A stretch of DNA of 64,000 nt from Serpentinicella alkaliphila (GTDB lineage: Bacteria; Bacillota; Clostridia; Peptostreptococcales; Natronincolaceae), in assembly GCF_018141405.1 (NCBI RefSeq), contig NZ_CP058648.1, positions 2,123,001-2,187,000 on the forward strand. The letters run 5' to 3'. The translations under genes were made by a program, and so were the position numbers. Shown here piece by piece: positions 54,493 to 63,877 of the stretch. The notes below the pieces were generated by a model. It saw only the letters and a program-made list of their open reading frames with translations, was not told the origin of the DNA and searched no databases. The stretch's first letter is position 1. Each line of letters starts with the position of its first letter.

Positions 54493-55371
54493 ATGAAGGA
54501 AGGTAGGTTAATTAAAGGAATCGGGGGATTTTATTATGTGTACATAGATGGCCTTATATATGAATGTAAGGCCAGAGGAATCTTTCGAAAGAAAAAAATA
54601 ACACCTAGTATTGGTGATTTTGTAAGGATTGATGTTATTGATGAAGAAAAAAAGCTTGGAGTACTAGAAGAAATATTAGATAGAAAAAATGAGATGATTC
54701 GACCACCTGTTTCAAATATTGATCAAGCATTTATAGTTTTTTCCTTTATAAATCCAGATATAAATACAATGCTTTTAGATAGATTTACTGTCCTTGCTGA
54801 AAGCAAAGGTTTAGACGTTGTTATATGCTTAAATAAAACAGATTTAGTAAAGGATGAAATTTTAATTAAAGAATTAAATGAAATATATAAAAATAGTGGT
54901 TATAAAATAATAATGACTAGCACTAAAGAGAATAATGGGTTAGAGGAAATAAAAAACTTACTTCACAGTAAAACAAGTGTTTTTGCAGGGCCTTCAGGAG
55001 TTGGAAAGTCATCTATTTTAAAAATATTAACAAATAGAGAACTTGAAATAGGTGATGTTAGCCAAAAGACCGGCAGAGGGAAACATACAACAAGGCATGC
55101 GGAGTTAATTAGAATTAATAGCGATGGATGGGTAGTAGACACGCCTGGATTCAGTTCATTAGATTTAGGAGAAATTGATTCTGAGGAATTATCAGATTTT
55201 TTTCCTGAGTTTAGAGAATATATGACTGAATGTAGATTCGTTTCTTGTAGCCATGTTAACGAGCCGGATTGTATGGTTAAGGAAGCCCTTGAAGAAGGAA
55301 AGATAGCTTTATCGCGCTATGAAAACTATAAAACATTTCTAAAGGAGATAAAAGAAAGTAGGAGGTACTAA
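54493..55371 (+). CDS. rsgA: Ribosome small subunit-dependent GTPase RsgA
   Basis: A 292-residue circularly permuted GTPase: OB domain (GIGGFYYVYIDGLIYECKARG), G4 NKTD (about residue 113), G1 GPSGVGKSS (about 162), G3 DTPGF (about 217), and the C-terminal zinc-finger EC-x-C-x-H-x5-C in ECRFVSCSHVNEPDC. It assists late 30S assembly. It is linked to prkC by 10 bp, a frequent neighbour in Firmicutes. Confidence 0.96.
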   Translation: MKEGRLIKGIGGFYYVYIDGLIYECKARGIFRKKKITPSIGDFVRIDVIDEEKKLGVLEEILDRKNEMIRPPVSNIDQAFIVFSFINPDINTMLLDRFTVLAESKGLDVVICLNKTDLVKDEILIKELNEIYKNSGYKIIMTSTKENNGLEEIKNLLHSKTSVFAGPSGVGKSSILKILTNRELEIGDVSQKTGRGKHTTRHAELIRINSDGWVVDTPGFSSLDLGEIDSEELSDFFPEFREYMTECRFVSCSHVNEPDCMVKEALEEGKIALSRYENYKTFLKEIKESRRY

Positions 55372-55375
55372 GATT

Positions 55376-56032
55376 ATGGTTAAAATTGCTCCATCAATAT
55401 TATCAGCAGATTTTTCAAATCTAATTGCAGATATAAAAAAAGTAGAGGTTGCGGGATGTGAATTACTTCATATAGATGTAATGGACGGGCATTTTGTTCC
55501 AAATATTACCTTAGGTCCCCCTATAATAAAAAGCTTAAAGGGTAAGACAAATATGATTTTTGATGTGCATCTAATGATTGAAAACCCAGATAAGTATATA
55601 AAGGATTTCGTAGAGGCTGGTGCCGATATAATTACAGTTCATAGTGAAGCTTCTGTTCATTTGCATAGAACAATTCAATATATTAAAAGCTTTAATGTTA
55701 AAGCAGCTGTTGCTCTCAATCCAGCTACACCTCTAAAAGATATAGAATATATACTAGATGATCTAGATATGGTATTAATTATGACTGTCAATCCAGGTTT
55801 TGGTGGACAGGATTTTATCATGTCTATGGTTAAAAAAATTGCTGATCTAAAAAGAATGATTGACAGTAAAAATCTTAAAATAGACATTCAAGTTGATGGT
55901 GGTATTAAGCCTAGTAATGTTCATTTAGTTGCAGATGCTGGGGCTAATGTAATTGTTGCAGGTTCAGCAATATTTAATAGTGATAATATAGAAGAAACCG
56001 TAAAGGCCATTAGAACTAATGCATCAAAGTAA
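55376..56032 (+). CDS. rpe: Ribulose-phosphate 3-epimerase
   Basis: A 218-residue TIM-barrel protein with SILSADFSNL, LLHIDVMDGHFVPNITLGP (metal-binding His and Asp), FDVHLMIENP, MTVNPGFGGQ and IQVDGGI. It interconverts ribulose 5-phosphate and xylulose 5-phosphate. ATG 4 bp after the rsgA stop, in the same transcript. Confidence 0.97.
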   Translation: MVKIAPSILSADFSNLIADIKKVEVAGCELLHIDVMDGHFVPNITLGPPIIKSLKGKTNMIFDVHLMIENPDKYIKDFVEAGADIITVHSEASVHLHRTIQYIKSFNVKAAVALNPATPLKDIEYILDDLDMVLIMTVNPGFGGQDFIMSMVKKIADLKRMIDSKNLKIDIQVDGGIKPSNVHLVADAGANVIVAGSAIFNSDNIEETVKAIRTNASK

Positions 56033-56053
56033 ATAATACTAGGGGTGATGCAA

Positions 56054-57196
56054 TTGGATATTATATATTCCAAAAAACTAATAGATATATGCGGAAATAG
56101 ATTATCTATGGAATTAATTAAAGAGGCCTTTGAAGAGGCTATGTTAATTAATAAGAGATTAATTTCAAATAACCTTAAAATCGCATATTTTTTTATCGAC
56201 CCATTAATTAATAGTTTTGAGGCTGCTAATAATTTCTATTTTAATGTTTTAGAATGTGAGTCTATATCTAGAATAAATACCTATAAAAGTGGTGCTAGTC
56301 CAATCCAGGCATTGTGTGATGCGAAGGAGCTAATTGATAATAATCTATACGATGCAGTTTTTATTTTTGGACAAGAACTGTTGCTTTCTAATATGAGAAA
56401 TTATAGGGATGAAGTTAAAAAAGCAATGAATATTTTTGAAGAAAAAGCTCTTATCCAATGCTACAATGAATTGGCTGAGCAGCTTTGTAATGAAGTTGGA
56501 TTGACAGAAGACCAATTTTTAAAAATATCAGATTTGTTATACGATAATTATACAAAGTCTTATAACCAAAACACGGGGTCAAATTCTGTAAGTGAAAGAG
56601 GAAGAGTTTTAGATAATATGAATGCACATCTATTTAAACTAACTGATTGCGCGAATCCTAACATTGACTTTGTTGGAGGTATAGTAGTTTCAAATACCAA
56701 TGCTGCGGAATTATTAGGAATAGATAGGGAGAATAAAACATTGGTTAGTAGTTGTAAATACAATGTAGTAAAAGGTGATCCAAATAATTTAGATAGAATT
56801 ATCGGAAATAAAGGGGAGATTTTTCCACACCTTAAAGAAGCATTTAATGCTGCTCAAGAAGAATCAAAAATTAATGTAGGGACTGAGTATTCAATCGGGA
56901 ATTTATTATTAGAAGTCTATACATGCTATCCACCTATACCTATAGCATTTTTATTATCTACAGAAATAATTAAGGATATTAGTGAGATAGAAAAATTTAT
57001 TAAAGAAAATCAGATGACCGTTAGTGGTGGATTAAACCTGGCTAGAGCACCATGGAATAATCCGGCTTTAAGTGGTCTTATTGATCTGTGTGAAAAAATG
57101 AAAAAACATAAAATTAAATACGGCGTAGTACATGGCAATGGTGGTATAGGAGAGATACAAGGAGTAGCTATTTTAGAACGATACGAAGGAAGATAA
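56054..57196 (+). CDS. Thiolase-superfamily protein of unknown function
   Basis: It starts at a TTG 5 bp behind AGGGGTGAT; the ATG at 56048 overlaps that site. The 380-residue protein has thiolase-like elements: FGQELLLSN, NMNAHLFKLTDCANPNIDFVGGIVVSNTNAAELLG, GLNLARAPWNNPALSGLIDLCEKM and the final VVHGNGGIGEIQGVAILER, like the C-terminal GGxG-type loop of acetyl-CoA acetyltransferases. The normal N-terminal active-site Cys block is not obvious. It sits between rpe and thiN, an unusual place for such a gene. Confidence 0.6.
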   Translation: MDIIYSKKLIDICGNRLSMELIKEAFEEAMLINKRLISNNLKIAYFFIDPLINSFEAANNFYFNVLECESISRINTYKSGASPIQALCDAKELIDNNLYDAVFIFGQELLLSNMRNYRDEVKKAMNIFEEKALIQCYNELAEQLCNEVGLTEDQFLKISDLLYDNYTKSYNQNTGSNSVSERGRVLDNMNAHLFKLTDCANPNIDFVGGIVVSNTNAAELLGIDRENKTLVSSCKYNVVKGDPNNLDRIIGNKGEIFPHLKEAFNAAQEESKINVGTEYSIGNLLLEVYTCYPPIPIAFLLSTEIIKDISEIEKFIKENQMTVSGGLNLARAPWNNPALSGLIDLCEKMKKHKIKYGVVHGNGGIGEIQGVAILERYEGR

Positions 57197-57198
57197 AC

Positions 57199-57837
57199 AT
57201 GAACATAGTAGTTATTACAAATGGTCATATAGGTAATATTAAAAGTCTTATAAAATATATTAACGAATGTGATTATATTATTTGTGCTGATGGCGCTGCG
57301 CGCTATTTAGAAGAGATAAATATAGTACCTAATATGCTAGTTGGAGACTTCGATTCAATTCAATTAGATAATATAGAATGGATGGAAGAAAAAGGTGTTG
57401 GTTTTAATAAATTTCCAACGGAAAAGGACAAAACAGATACGGAGCTTGCTATTGATTTTGCATTAGATAAGAACCCAAGTGTAATTACTTTAATAGGAGC
57501 AGTAGGGTCGAGAGTAGATCATAGTCTAGGGAATATTTTTCTGTTAAAAAAAATACTGGATAATAAAGTTATAGGTAGAATTATTGGTGAAAATCTAGAA
57601 ATGTATTTAATAGAAGATGGTGTGAAAATAGAGGGCGAATTTGGGGATGTATTGTCCCTTATACCCTTGTCAATTGAGGTTAAGGGGGTAACCATCGATA
57701 ATGTAGCTTATCCTTTAAATAAGGCGAATATGAGGCTTGGGAGCACGTGGGGTATTAGTAATGAATTTAAAGAGAGGTCTATAATAGAAGTAACAATAGA
57801 TGAAGGACTTCTTTTAGTAATTAAAACCAGAGAATAA
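57199..57837 (+). CDS. thiN: Thiamine pyrophosphokinase
   Basis: A 212-residue protein with YIICADGAARYLEE, VGDFDSIQLDNIEWM, FPTEKDKTDTELAIDFAL and GAVGSRVDHSLGNIFLL, the conserved blocks of TPK. It transfers pyrophosphate from ATP to thiamine. Two bp separate it from the thiolase-like gene, and a strong terminator follows, so it ends the priA-thiN stretch. Confidence 0.94.
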   Translation: MNIVVITNGHIGNIKSLIKYINECDYIICADGAARYLEEINIVPNMLVGDFDSIQLDNIEWMEEKGVGFNKFPTEKDKTDTELAIDFALDKNPSVITLIGAVGSRVDHSLGNIFLLKKILDNKVIGRIIGENLEMYLIEDGVKIEGEFGDVLSLIPLSIEVKGVTIDNVAYPLNKANMRLGSTWGISNEFKERSIIEVTIDEGLLLVIKTRE

Positions 57838-57840
57838 TAA

Positions 57841-57886
57841 AAAATATGTCTAAAAAATATTCTTTTAGGCATATTTTATTTTTTTG
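57841..57886 (+). terminator. Rho-independent terminator of the priA-thiN stretch
   Basis: AAAATATG-x-CTAAAA and TTTTAG-x-CATATTTT form a long imperfect stem followed by a run of Ts, 3 bp after the thiN stop. Confidence 0.85.
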
Positions 57887-57961
57887 AATATTATTATATA
57901 GTAATGACACTTTTATGCAGTTTTATTTTTTTAAGCTGACTAAAAAGAGGAAGGTGATTAG

Positions 57962-58123
57962 ATGTTTAAAAAAAGAAGGGGATTTGGATTTAGCAGAATA
58001 CTTGGAGTTGTATTTTTTATTATTGGAACAATAATGTTTATTTATATTCTTCCTAGTCATTTCTGGTTATTTATACTTGCTTGTTTATTAATGTGTATTG
58101 GCTTCCTATTTTTCAATTCCTAA
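57962..58123 (+). CDS. Small membrane protein, 53 residues
   Basis: ATG after AGAGGAAGGTGA with good spacing. MFKKRRGFGFSRILGVVFFIIGTIMFIYILPSHFWLFILACLLMCIGFLFFNS has a basic start and two hydrophobic helices. The good ribosome site and conserved position beside rpmB argue that it is real; function unknown. It is too short for usual gene-calling thresholds. A shared terminator follows. Confidence 0.65.
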   Translation: MFKKRRGFGFSRILGVVFFIIGTIMFIYILPSHFWLFILACLLMCIGFLFFNS

Positions 58124-58146
58124 ATAATAATCAAAAAAAGCGAAAA

Positions 58147-58178
58147 GAATCTTCCGTAATGAAGATTCTCTTATTTTG
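58147..58178. terminator. Bidirectional terminator between the small membrane gene and rpmB
   Basis: AGAATCTTC (58147-58155) and GAAGATTCT (58161-58169) form a 9-bp stem with T-rich sequence on the right and A-rich on the left, serving both converging genes. Confidence 0.82.
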
Positions 58179-58186
58179 ATCATCTA

Positions 58187-58378
58187 TTATATAGATCTTT
58201 CAACTTTACCAGATCGTAAACATCTAGTACATACTAAAACTCTTGTTGGTGTTCCCTTAACAATTGCTCTTACTTTTCTTAGATTTGGTGACCAAGTTCT
58301 TTTGTTATGTCTATTAGAGTGACTAACATGATTGCCTGATACTTTTCCTTTTTCACATACACTACATACTTTTGCCAT
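58187..58378 (-). CDS. rpmB: 50S ribosomal protein L28
   Basis: The protein has 63 residues from ATG 58376-58378, which follows GGAGGTG. MAKVCSVCEKGKVSGNHVSHSNRHNKRTWSPNLRKVRA is L28, with paired cysteines near the N-terminus (CSVC) and again at VCTRCLRSG, so this is the zinc-binding type. The frame is open 14 codons further upstream, but nothing there marks a start. Confidence 0.96.
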   Translation of the reverse strand: MAKVCSVCEKGKVSGNHVSHSNRHNKRTWSPNLRKVRAIVKGTPTRVLVCTRCLRSGKVERSI

Positions 58379-58650
58379 TACAAACACCTCCTTCAGTAAG
58401 GCAGCACTTTTAAAACACATTTATATTATCACATCCATATTACAATTGCAATATCAAATTGAAAATATGAATATTAAAAAACATTGAAATGTAGGATAAT
58501 AAGTTAGGATAAACATTTTTTATTGAACTATATTATGTATTAATATAAAATAACTATATAATTATTTATTATATATATTTTGTAAAATTGAGTAAATAAT
58601 TCTATGAAAATTACTAAAGTGTATATATAGTAAAAAAGGGAGGTTATATA

Positions 58651-59007
58651 ATGCCTGGTAAATTAACGAATGATTTTGGAACGGTTTTAATTGATGATCA
58701 TGTACTTGCTTCCATAGCTGGAATATCAGCAATGGAGTGTTATGGACTTGTTGGTATGGCGACCAAGTCTGCTGCAGGTGGATTAGTGGAACTATTAAGA
58801 AGAGACCAGCTAAGTAAAGGAGTAAAAGTATATACAGAGGATGACGAAATTGTAATAGACTTATTTGTAATTGTTGAGTTTGGAACACGAATCTCTGTAG
58901 TTGCAACAAATATTATTGAGAAAGTTAAGTATAGCATTGAAAATTTAACCGGAATGACAGTTAGAAAAGTTAATATCAATGTTCAGGGAGTAAGGGTAGA
59001 AAAGTAA
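58651..59007 (+). CDS. Asp23/Gls24 family envelope stress protein
   Basis: A 118-residue protein: GTVLIDDHVLASIAGISAMECYGLVGMATKSAAGGLVELLRRDQLSKGVKVYTEDDEIVIDLFVIVEFGTRISVVATNIIEKVKYSIENLTGMTVRKVNINVQGVRVEK. It matches the Asp23/YloU family usually found before the DAK2-domain gene, as here. Ribosome site GGGAGG. The family affects envelope homeostasis. Confidence 0.94.
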   Translation: MPGKLTNDFGTVLIDDHVLASIAGISAMECYGLVGMATKSAAGGLVELLRRDQLSKGVKVYTEDDEIVIDLFVIVEFGTRISVVATNIIEKVKYSIENLTGMTVRKVNINVQGVRVEK

Positions 59008-59025
59008 CTTAAGGAGGTACATATC

Positions 59026-60645
59026 TTGAAAGTTGAATATATAGATGGACATCTATTGAAGAGTATGATAATTGCTGGGGCTCAGGCCTTGGAAAATAAT
59101 AAACAAATTGTAAATGCCTTAAATGTTTTTCCAGTACCTGATGGTGATACAGGCACGAATATGTCTTTAACAATGCAGTCTGCAGTTAAAGAGGTTAAAA
59201 ACTGTAAATCTACTGGCCTAAGCGATATTGCTAATGCAGCAGCAAATGGTTCTCTTATGGGGGCTAGGGGGAACTCTGGAGTAATATTATCACAATTATT
59301 TAGAGGTTTTGCAAAAAGCCTTAGGGATAAGGAACAAATTAATACGATAGAACTTGCGGAAGCTCTTAAGCAGGCTTCTGATACAGCATATAAAGCGGTT
59401 ATGAAGCCTACTGAAGGTACTATTCTAACAGTAGCAAGAGAGAGTGCAGAGAAGGCTTTAATTTTGTGTAAAAAAGAAAAAGATATAGCTTTATTTATAG
59501 AGAAGGTAATAGCTCAGGCTGAAGATACCCTAAAAAGAACTCCAGAAATGTTAGCTGTTTTAAAAGAGGCAGGAGTTGTTGATTCTGGAGGTAAAGGACT
59601 TATATATATTTTTCAAGGGGCTTTAGGTGCAATAACTGGAAAAGAAGTAATAGTTGAAGACATTAATGAAATAGATGTTCAAATTGAACAGGAACATGAA
59701 GACTTAGGTGATATTGAGTTTGGATACTGTACAGAGTTTATGATTAACGGTACAGACATTAATATCGAAAAGTTTAAATCTACAATAGTTGATTATGGTG
59801 ACTCAATGCTAGTAGTAGGAAATGAAAGTTTAGTTAAGGTTCATATCCATACTAATCATCCAGGGGCAGTAATGGAGCATGCTTTAAAATTAGGACAGCT
59901 TACTGATATAAAAATTGACAACATGAGAAAACAGCACAGAAATGAATTGTTTGAAGAAAAATCTAGTCAAACTAAACCTAAAGAGAGTAAAAAGTATGGA
60001 TTTGTAACAGTAACGATGGGTGATGGACTTACCAAAATCTTTAAGGATTTAAATGTTGACCACGTTATAGAAGGTGGACAAACAATGAATCCTAGTACAG
60101 AAGATTTTATTAAGGCAATAGAGGATATCAATGCAGATACAATCTTTATTTTACCTAATAATAGTAATATAATTATGGCTGCAAATCAGGCTCAAAAAAT
60201 TTCTAGTAAAAAAGTAGTCGTTATCCCTTCTAAATCAGTACCACAAGGGATTGCTGCGCTAGTTGCCTTTAATGAAGATATGGCAGTGGATAGAAATGAA
60301 GCTAATATGAGCGAAGCACTTAAAAGTGTAGTAACTGGTCAGGTTACCTATGCAGTTAGAGATACTAGTATAAATGATATTTCTATAAGTGAAGGGGATA
60401 TTTTAGGAATAGGAAATAATGAGATTAAGTCTGTAGGTAGTGAAATTCAACAAGTTACTATGGACCTATTAAATAAAATTGTTACAGGGGATCATGAAAT
60501 CATAACTATTTTTTATGGAGCGGAAATTAGCGAAGATGAGGCTAAGGAACTAGCTGAAGAAGTAGAGAGTATCTTTCCTGATTGTGAAATAGAATTATAT
60601 TACGGTGGACAGTCTATTTATTATTATGTATTGTCTGTAGAATAA
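59026..60645 (+). CDS. fakA: DAK2-domain fatty acid kinase (FakA/YloV)
   Basis: The protein has 539 residues from a TTG after AAGGAGG. The DAK2/DhaL domain shows LNVFPVPDGDTGTNMSLTMQSA, GSLMGARGNSGVILSQLFRG and KPTEGTILTV; a C-terminal DegV-like or EDD-type region follows (DADTIFILPNNSNIIMAANQA). FakA phosphorylates fatty acids bound by a DegV/FakB partner, not in the window. The Asp23-FakA pair is widespread in Firmicutes. Confidence 0.93.
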   Translation: MKVEYIDGHLLKSMIIAGAQALENNKQIVNALNVFPVPDGDTGTNMSLTMQSAVKEVKNCKSTGLSDIANAAANGSLMGARGNSGVILSQLFRGFAKSLRDKEQINTIELAEALKQASDTAYKAVMKPTEGTILTVARESAEKALILCKKEKDIALFIEKVIAQAEDTLKRTPEMLAVLKEAGVVDSGGKGLIYIFQGALGAITGKEVIVEDINEIDVQIEQEHEDLGDIEFGYCTEFMINGTDINIEKFKSTIVDYGDSMLVVGNESLVKVHIHTNHPGAVMEHALKLGQLTDIKIDNMRKQHRNELFEEKSSQTKPKESKKYGFVTVTMGDGLTKIFKDLNVDHVIEGGQTMNPSTEDFIKAIEDINADTIFILPNNSNIIMAANQAQKISSKKVVVIPSKSVPQGIAALVAFNEDMAVDRNEANMSEALKSVVTGQVTYAVRDTSINDISISEGDILGIGNNEIKSVGSEIQQVTMDLLNKIVTGDHEIITIFYGAEISEDEAKELAEEVESIFPDCEIELYYGGQSIYYYVLSVE

Positions 60646-60664
60646 GGTTTGAGGAGTGGATTGG

Positions 60665-62710
60665 ATGTTCAATCTTAAAAATAGTATTGGAGAGATAAGG
60701 GGCATCGGTCCTAAAAAAACCTCAAAATTTATAAGATTAAATAAATTTACTATAGCTGACCTACTATACTACTTCCCAAGGGACTATATCATCAAAGACG
60801 ATTCAAAAAAGATTAAGGACTTAAATGAAAATGATGTAGTGTCCATAGTTGTCGAAGTTGCTACACAATGTGTTAGCAAAAGGACATATAAAGGCCTAAC
60901 AATAACCAAGTTTTTAGTTTCAGATGATACTGGAAGTATATGGGTTACTATATTTAATCGTTCCTATATTAGTAAACAAGTAAAGCTTGGGGATGATATA
61001 AGAATAAGTGGAAAAGTAACCAGAGGTAGTGGTAGTTTAGAGTTTACTAATCCAAATATTGAATTCAATAATATATCCAGGGAAGTAAGTTTAATAACTC
61101 CTGTATATTCGACTACAGAGGGGCTTACTCAAGCGGATATATTAAAAATACAAAAAGAGGTTATAGATAAGTATAGTAAAGAGGTCAAGGAGTTTATCCC
61201 TGATGATATAAGGGCAGAGGAAAAGCTATGTAATATAGGGTTTGCCCTTGAAAATATCCATTTTCCAAGTTCTATTAAAAATCTAAAATTAGCTAGATAT
61301 CGTCTTATTTTTGAAGAATTTTTTCTTTTACAATTGTCATTAATGAAAATGAAAAAACATACTTTAAACGAATTTATAGGGAAAGCATTAATAAATAACG
61401 AGGGAATTGACTCGTTTATTTCTAGCTTGCCTTTTGAATTAACCGAATCTCAATTAAAAATTTTGGACGAAATATTTTTAGATTTGGAATCGACTAAATC
61501 AATGAATAGATTGGTTCAGGGAGATGTAGGGTCAGGTAAAACAATAGTAGCAATTATCGCCTTGCTTAAATGTATAATCAATAACTGTCAAGGAGCCTTT
61601 ATGGCTCCTACTGAAATTTTAGCAGAGCAGCATTTTAATATAATAGAAAGTCTTTTGAAACCCTTAGACATAAATGTTGGTTTATTAACAGGGAAGCTAA
61701 AAAAGAGTAGTAAAGAAGAACTACTGCAAAACATTAAAAATGGAGATGTTCAAGTTGTTGTAGGTACACATGCATTAATTCAGGAGAATGTAGTGTTCAA
61801 AGATTTGGCCTTAGTTATAACAGATGAACAACATAGATTTGGTGTTAGACAAAGGGCAATATTATCTAATAAGGGAGATAATCCACATGTATTAGTTATG
61901 TCTGCTACGCCTATACCAAGAACTCTAGCTTTAATTTTGTATGGTGATTTAGATATATCAATAATAGATCAGTTACCTAAAGGAAGGAAAAAAATAAAAA
62001 CTAAGGCAGTGTCTATGGAAAATAAATATAGGGTTTATGACTCTATTAAAAAGGAATTGGATTTAGGTAGACAAGCCTATGTAGTATGTCCTTTGGTTGA
62101 AGAATCTGAAGCTATAGACGCCCAATCTGTAACTGAAAAAGTAGAAGAGCTTAAGATATATTTTCCAAAATACGAGATTGGTATATTGCACGGAAAAATG
62201 AATAGTGCTGAAAAAGATGAAATAATGCTTAGGTTTAAAAACAATGAAATACATATTCTTGTTGCTACGACAGTAATAGAGGTAGGAATTGATGTTCCAA
62301 ATTCTACGATTATTCTTATTGAGAATGCAGAGCGCTTTGGACTAGCACAGCTTCATCAATTAAGGGGGAGAGTAGGTAGAGGTTCGGAGCAATCCTACTG
62401 CTTTCTATTATACAAATCAAAAAATAAAATATCAGAGCAGAGACTAAAAATAATGGAAGAAACAACCGATGGCTTTATAATATCCGAAAAGGATTTAGAA
62501 TTAAGAGGACCTGGAGACTTTTTTGGTATAAGACAGCATGGAATAATGGAATTTAAAATAGCTAATGTTTTCAAGCATATAAAAATCCTAAAAAAGGTTC
62601 AAAATAGAGTGGAATTAATTTTAAAGGAAGATCCTTTATTAACACTAGAAAAATATCCGGCTTTAGGAAGTGTTATTAAGGATAAATTGTTGAACTTTGA
62701 TGGTATTTAG
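60665..62710 (+). CDS. recG: ATP-dependent DNA helicase RecG
   Basis: The protein has 681 residues; the ATG at 60665 lies 8 bp after GAGGAG, the GTG at 60656 overlapping that site. The wedge domain (IRGIGPKKTSKFIRLNKFTIADLLYYFPRDY) is followed by Walker A GDVGSGKT (about residue 286), the DEQH box, SATPIPRTLALI, and helicase motif VI QLRGRVGRG. RecG drives branch migration at stalled forks and complements PriA. Confidence 0.97.
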   Translation: MFNLKNSIGEIRGIGPKKTSKFIRLNKFTIADLLYYFPRDYIIKDDSKKIKDLNENDVVSIVVEVATQCVSKRTYKGLTITKFLVSDDTGSIWVTIFNRSYISKQVKLGDDIRISGKVTRGSGSLEFTNPNIEFNNISREVSLITPVYSTTEGLTQADILKIQKEVIDKYSKEVKEFIPDDIRAEEKLCNIGFALENIHFPSSIKNLKLARYRLIFEEFFLLQLSLMKMKKHTLNEFIGKALINNEGIDSFISSLPFELTESQLKILDEIFLDLESTKSMNRLVQGDVGSGKTIVAIIALLKCIINNCQGAFMAPTEILAEQHFNIIESLLKPLDINVGLLTGKLKKSSKEELLQNIKNGDVQVVVGTHALIQENVVFKDLALVITDEQHRFGVRQRAILSNKGDNPHVLVMSATPIPRTLALILYGDLDISIIDQLPKGRKKIKTKAVSMENKYRVYDSIKKELDLGRQAYVVCPLVEESEAIDAQSVTEKVEELKIYFPKYEIGILHGKMNSAEKDEIMLRFKNNEIHILVATTVIEVGIDVPNSTIILIENAERFGLAQLHQLRGRVGRGSEQSYCFLLYKSKNKISEQRLKIMEETTDGFIISEKDLELRGPGDFFGIRQHGIMEFKIANVFKHIKILKKVQNRVELILKEDPLLTLEKYPALGSVIKDKLLNFDGI

Positions 62711-62713
62711 TTA

Positions 62714-62752
62714 TATTAGACTATTTATTTCAAAAAGAATAAATACTATAAA
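62714..62752 (+). terminator. Weak hairpin after recG
   Basis: ACTATTTATT and AATAAATACT flank a short A-rich loop 5-10 bp past the recG stop. It lacks a long T-run; a weak terminator at best. Confidence 0.4.
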
Positions 62753-62814
62753 TAATATGTAACTATTTGTAAAAAAATATGTTAAAATATAGATAAGCAT
62801 TCAGGAGGATATGA

Positions 62815-63375
62815 ATGAGAGTTATTTCAGGTAAAGCAAAGGGTTTGAAACTAATACCACCTAATGATATGAAAGTTAGACCAACTACTGATAGAATTAA
62901 AGAAGCAATATTTAGTTCTATACAGGGGTATATTGATGGAAGTGTTATTTTGGATTTATTTGCTGGAACTGGTAGTTTGGGGATAGAAGCTCTTTCGAGA
63001 GGATCAAGTAAGGCGTATTTTGTAGATAGCAGTAAGGAATCTATTAAAATCATTAATGATAATTTAGGGAGTACAAAACTAAAAGACGATGCTGAAGTGT
63101 TATTTATGGATGCAAAATTAGCTATTAAGAAGTTGGCTAGAGATGATGTAAAGTTAGATATAATTTTTTTAGATCCTCCTTATAGGGAAGCTCTAATTGA
63201 AAGTATAATTATTGATCTTGTTGATAACAATTTGGTTAAAGAAAACACTATAATTATTGCTGAGCATGAAATTGAGCTAGCCCTTTCAGAAGAAATTAAG
63301 TCCTTTTATAAATTTAAAGAAAAAAAATACGGCAAAATTATTATCTCTTTTTATAGGAGTGAGGAGGAAGACTGA
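62815..63375 (+). CDS. rsmD: 16S rRNA (guanine-966-N2)-methyltransferase RsmD
   Basis: A 186-residue protein with [56 protein letters not shown] (SAM binding) and [12 protein letters not shown] (catalytic DPPY). Ribosome site AGGAGG. It methylates G966 of 16S rRNA; paired with coaD in most Firmicutes. Confidence 0.96.
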   Translation: MRVISGKAKGLKLIPPNDMKVRPTTDRIKEAIFSSIQGYIDGSVILDLFAGTGSLGIEALSRGSSKAYFVDSSKESIKIINDNLGSTKLKDDAEVLFMDAKLAIKKLARDDVKLDIIFLDPPYREALIESIIIDLVDNNLVKENTIIIAEHEIELALSEEIKSFYKFKEKKYGKIIISFYRSEEED

Positions 63376-63376
63376 A

Positions 63377-63853
63377 GTGGGAAAAGCAATTTATCCAGGT
63401 AGTTTTGACCCGATTACAAATGGGCACTTAGACATAATTGAGCGTGCAGCTAAAATTTTTGATGAGGTAATAGTTGTGGTTTTACCAAACGTTAGTAAGA
63501 ATAATTTATTTACTTTAGAGGAAAGAGTAAATCTAATTAAAACTGTAACGAAAAAGTTTAGTAATGTCAGTATAGATAGTTATTCTGGGCTTTTAGTAGA
63601 TTATGCAAATAAAAATAATATTACAAACATTGTTAAGGGCCTGAGAGCAGTTTCAGATTTTGAATATGAATTTCAGATGGCTTTAATGAATAAAAAATTA
63701 AACCCTGAGGTAGAAACGGTTTTTCTAATGACAAGCAATAATAACTCATATTTAAGTTCTAGCATTGTTAAAGAAGTTGTTAAATATGGGGGTTGTATTT
63801 CAGATTTAGTACCACCAGAAGTAGAAAAAGAAATGATTAAAAGATATACATAG
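63377..63853 (+). CDS. coaD: Phosphopantetheine adenylyltransferase
   Basis: The protein has 158 residues from a GTG 9 bp behind GAGGAGG and one base after the rsmD stop. [32 protein letters not shown] has the T/H-x-G-H nucleotidyl-transfer motif, and [19 protein letters not shown] carries the C-terminal I/V-S-S-T/S-like block. It makes dephospho-CoA from 4'-phosphopantetheine. Confidence 0.97.
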   Translation: MGKAIYPGSFDPITNGHLDIIERAAKIFDEVIVVVLPNVSKNNLFTLEERVNLIKTVTKKFSNVSIDSYSGLLVDYANKNNITNIVKGLRAVSDFEYEFQMALMNKKLNPEVETVFLMTSNNNSYLSSSIVKEVVKYGGCISDLVPPEVEKEMIKRYT

Positions 63854-63877
63854 CTACACATTAAATGGGGGGATTGT

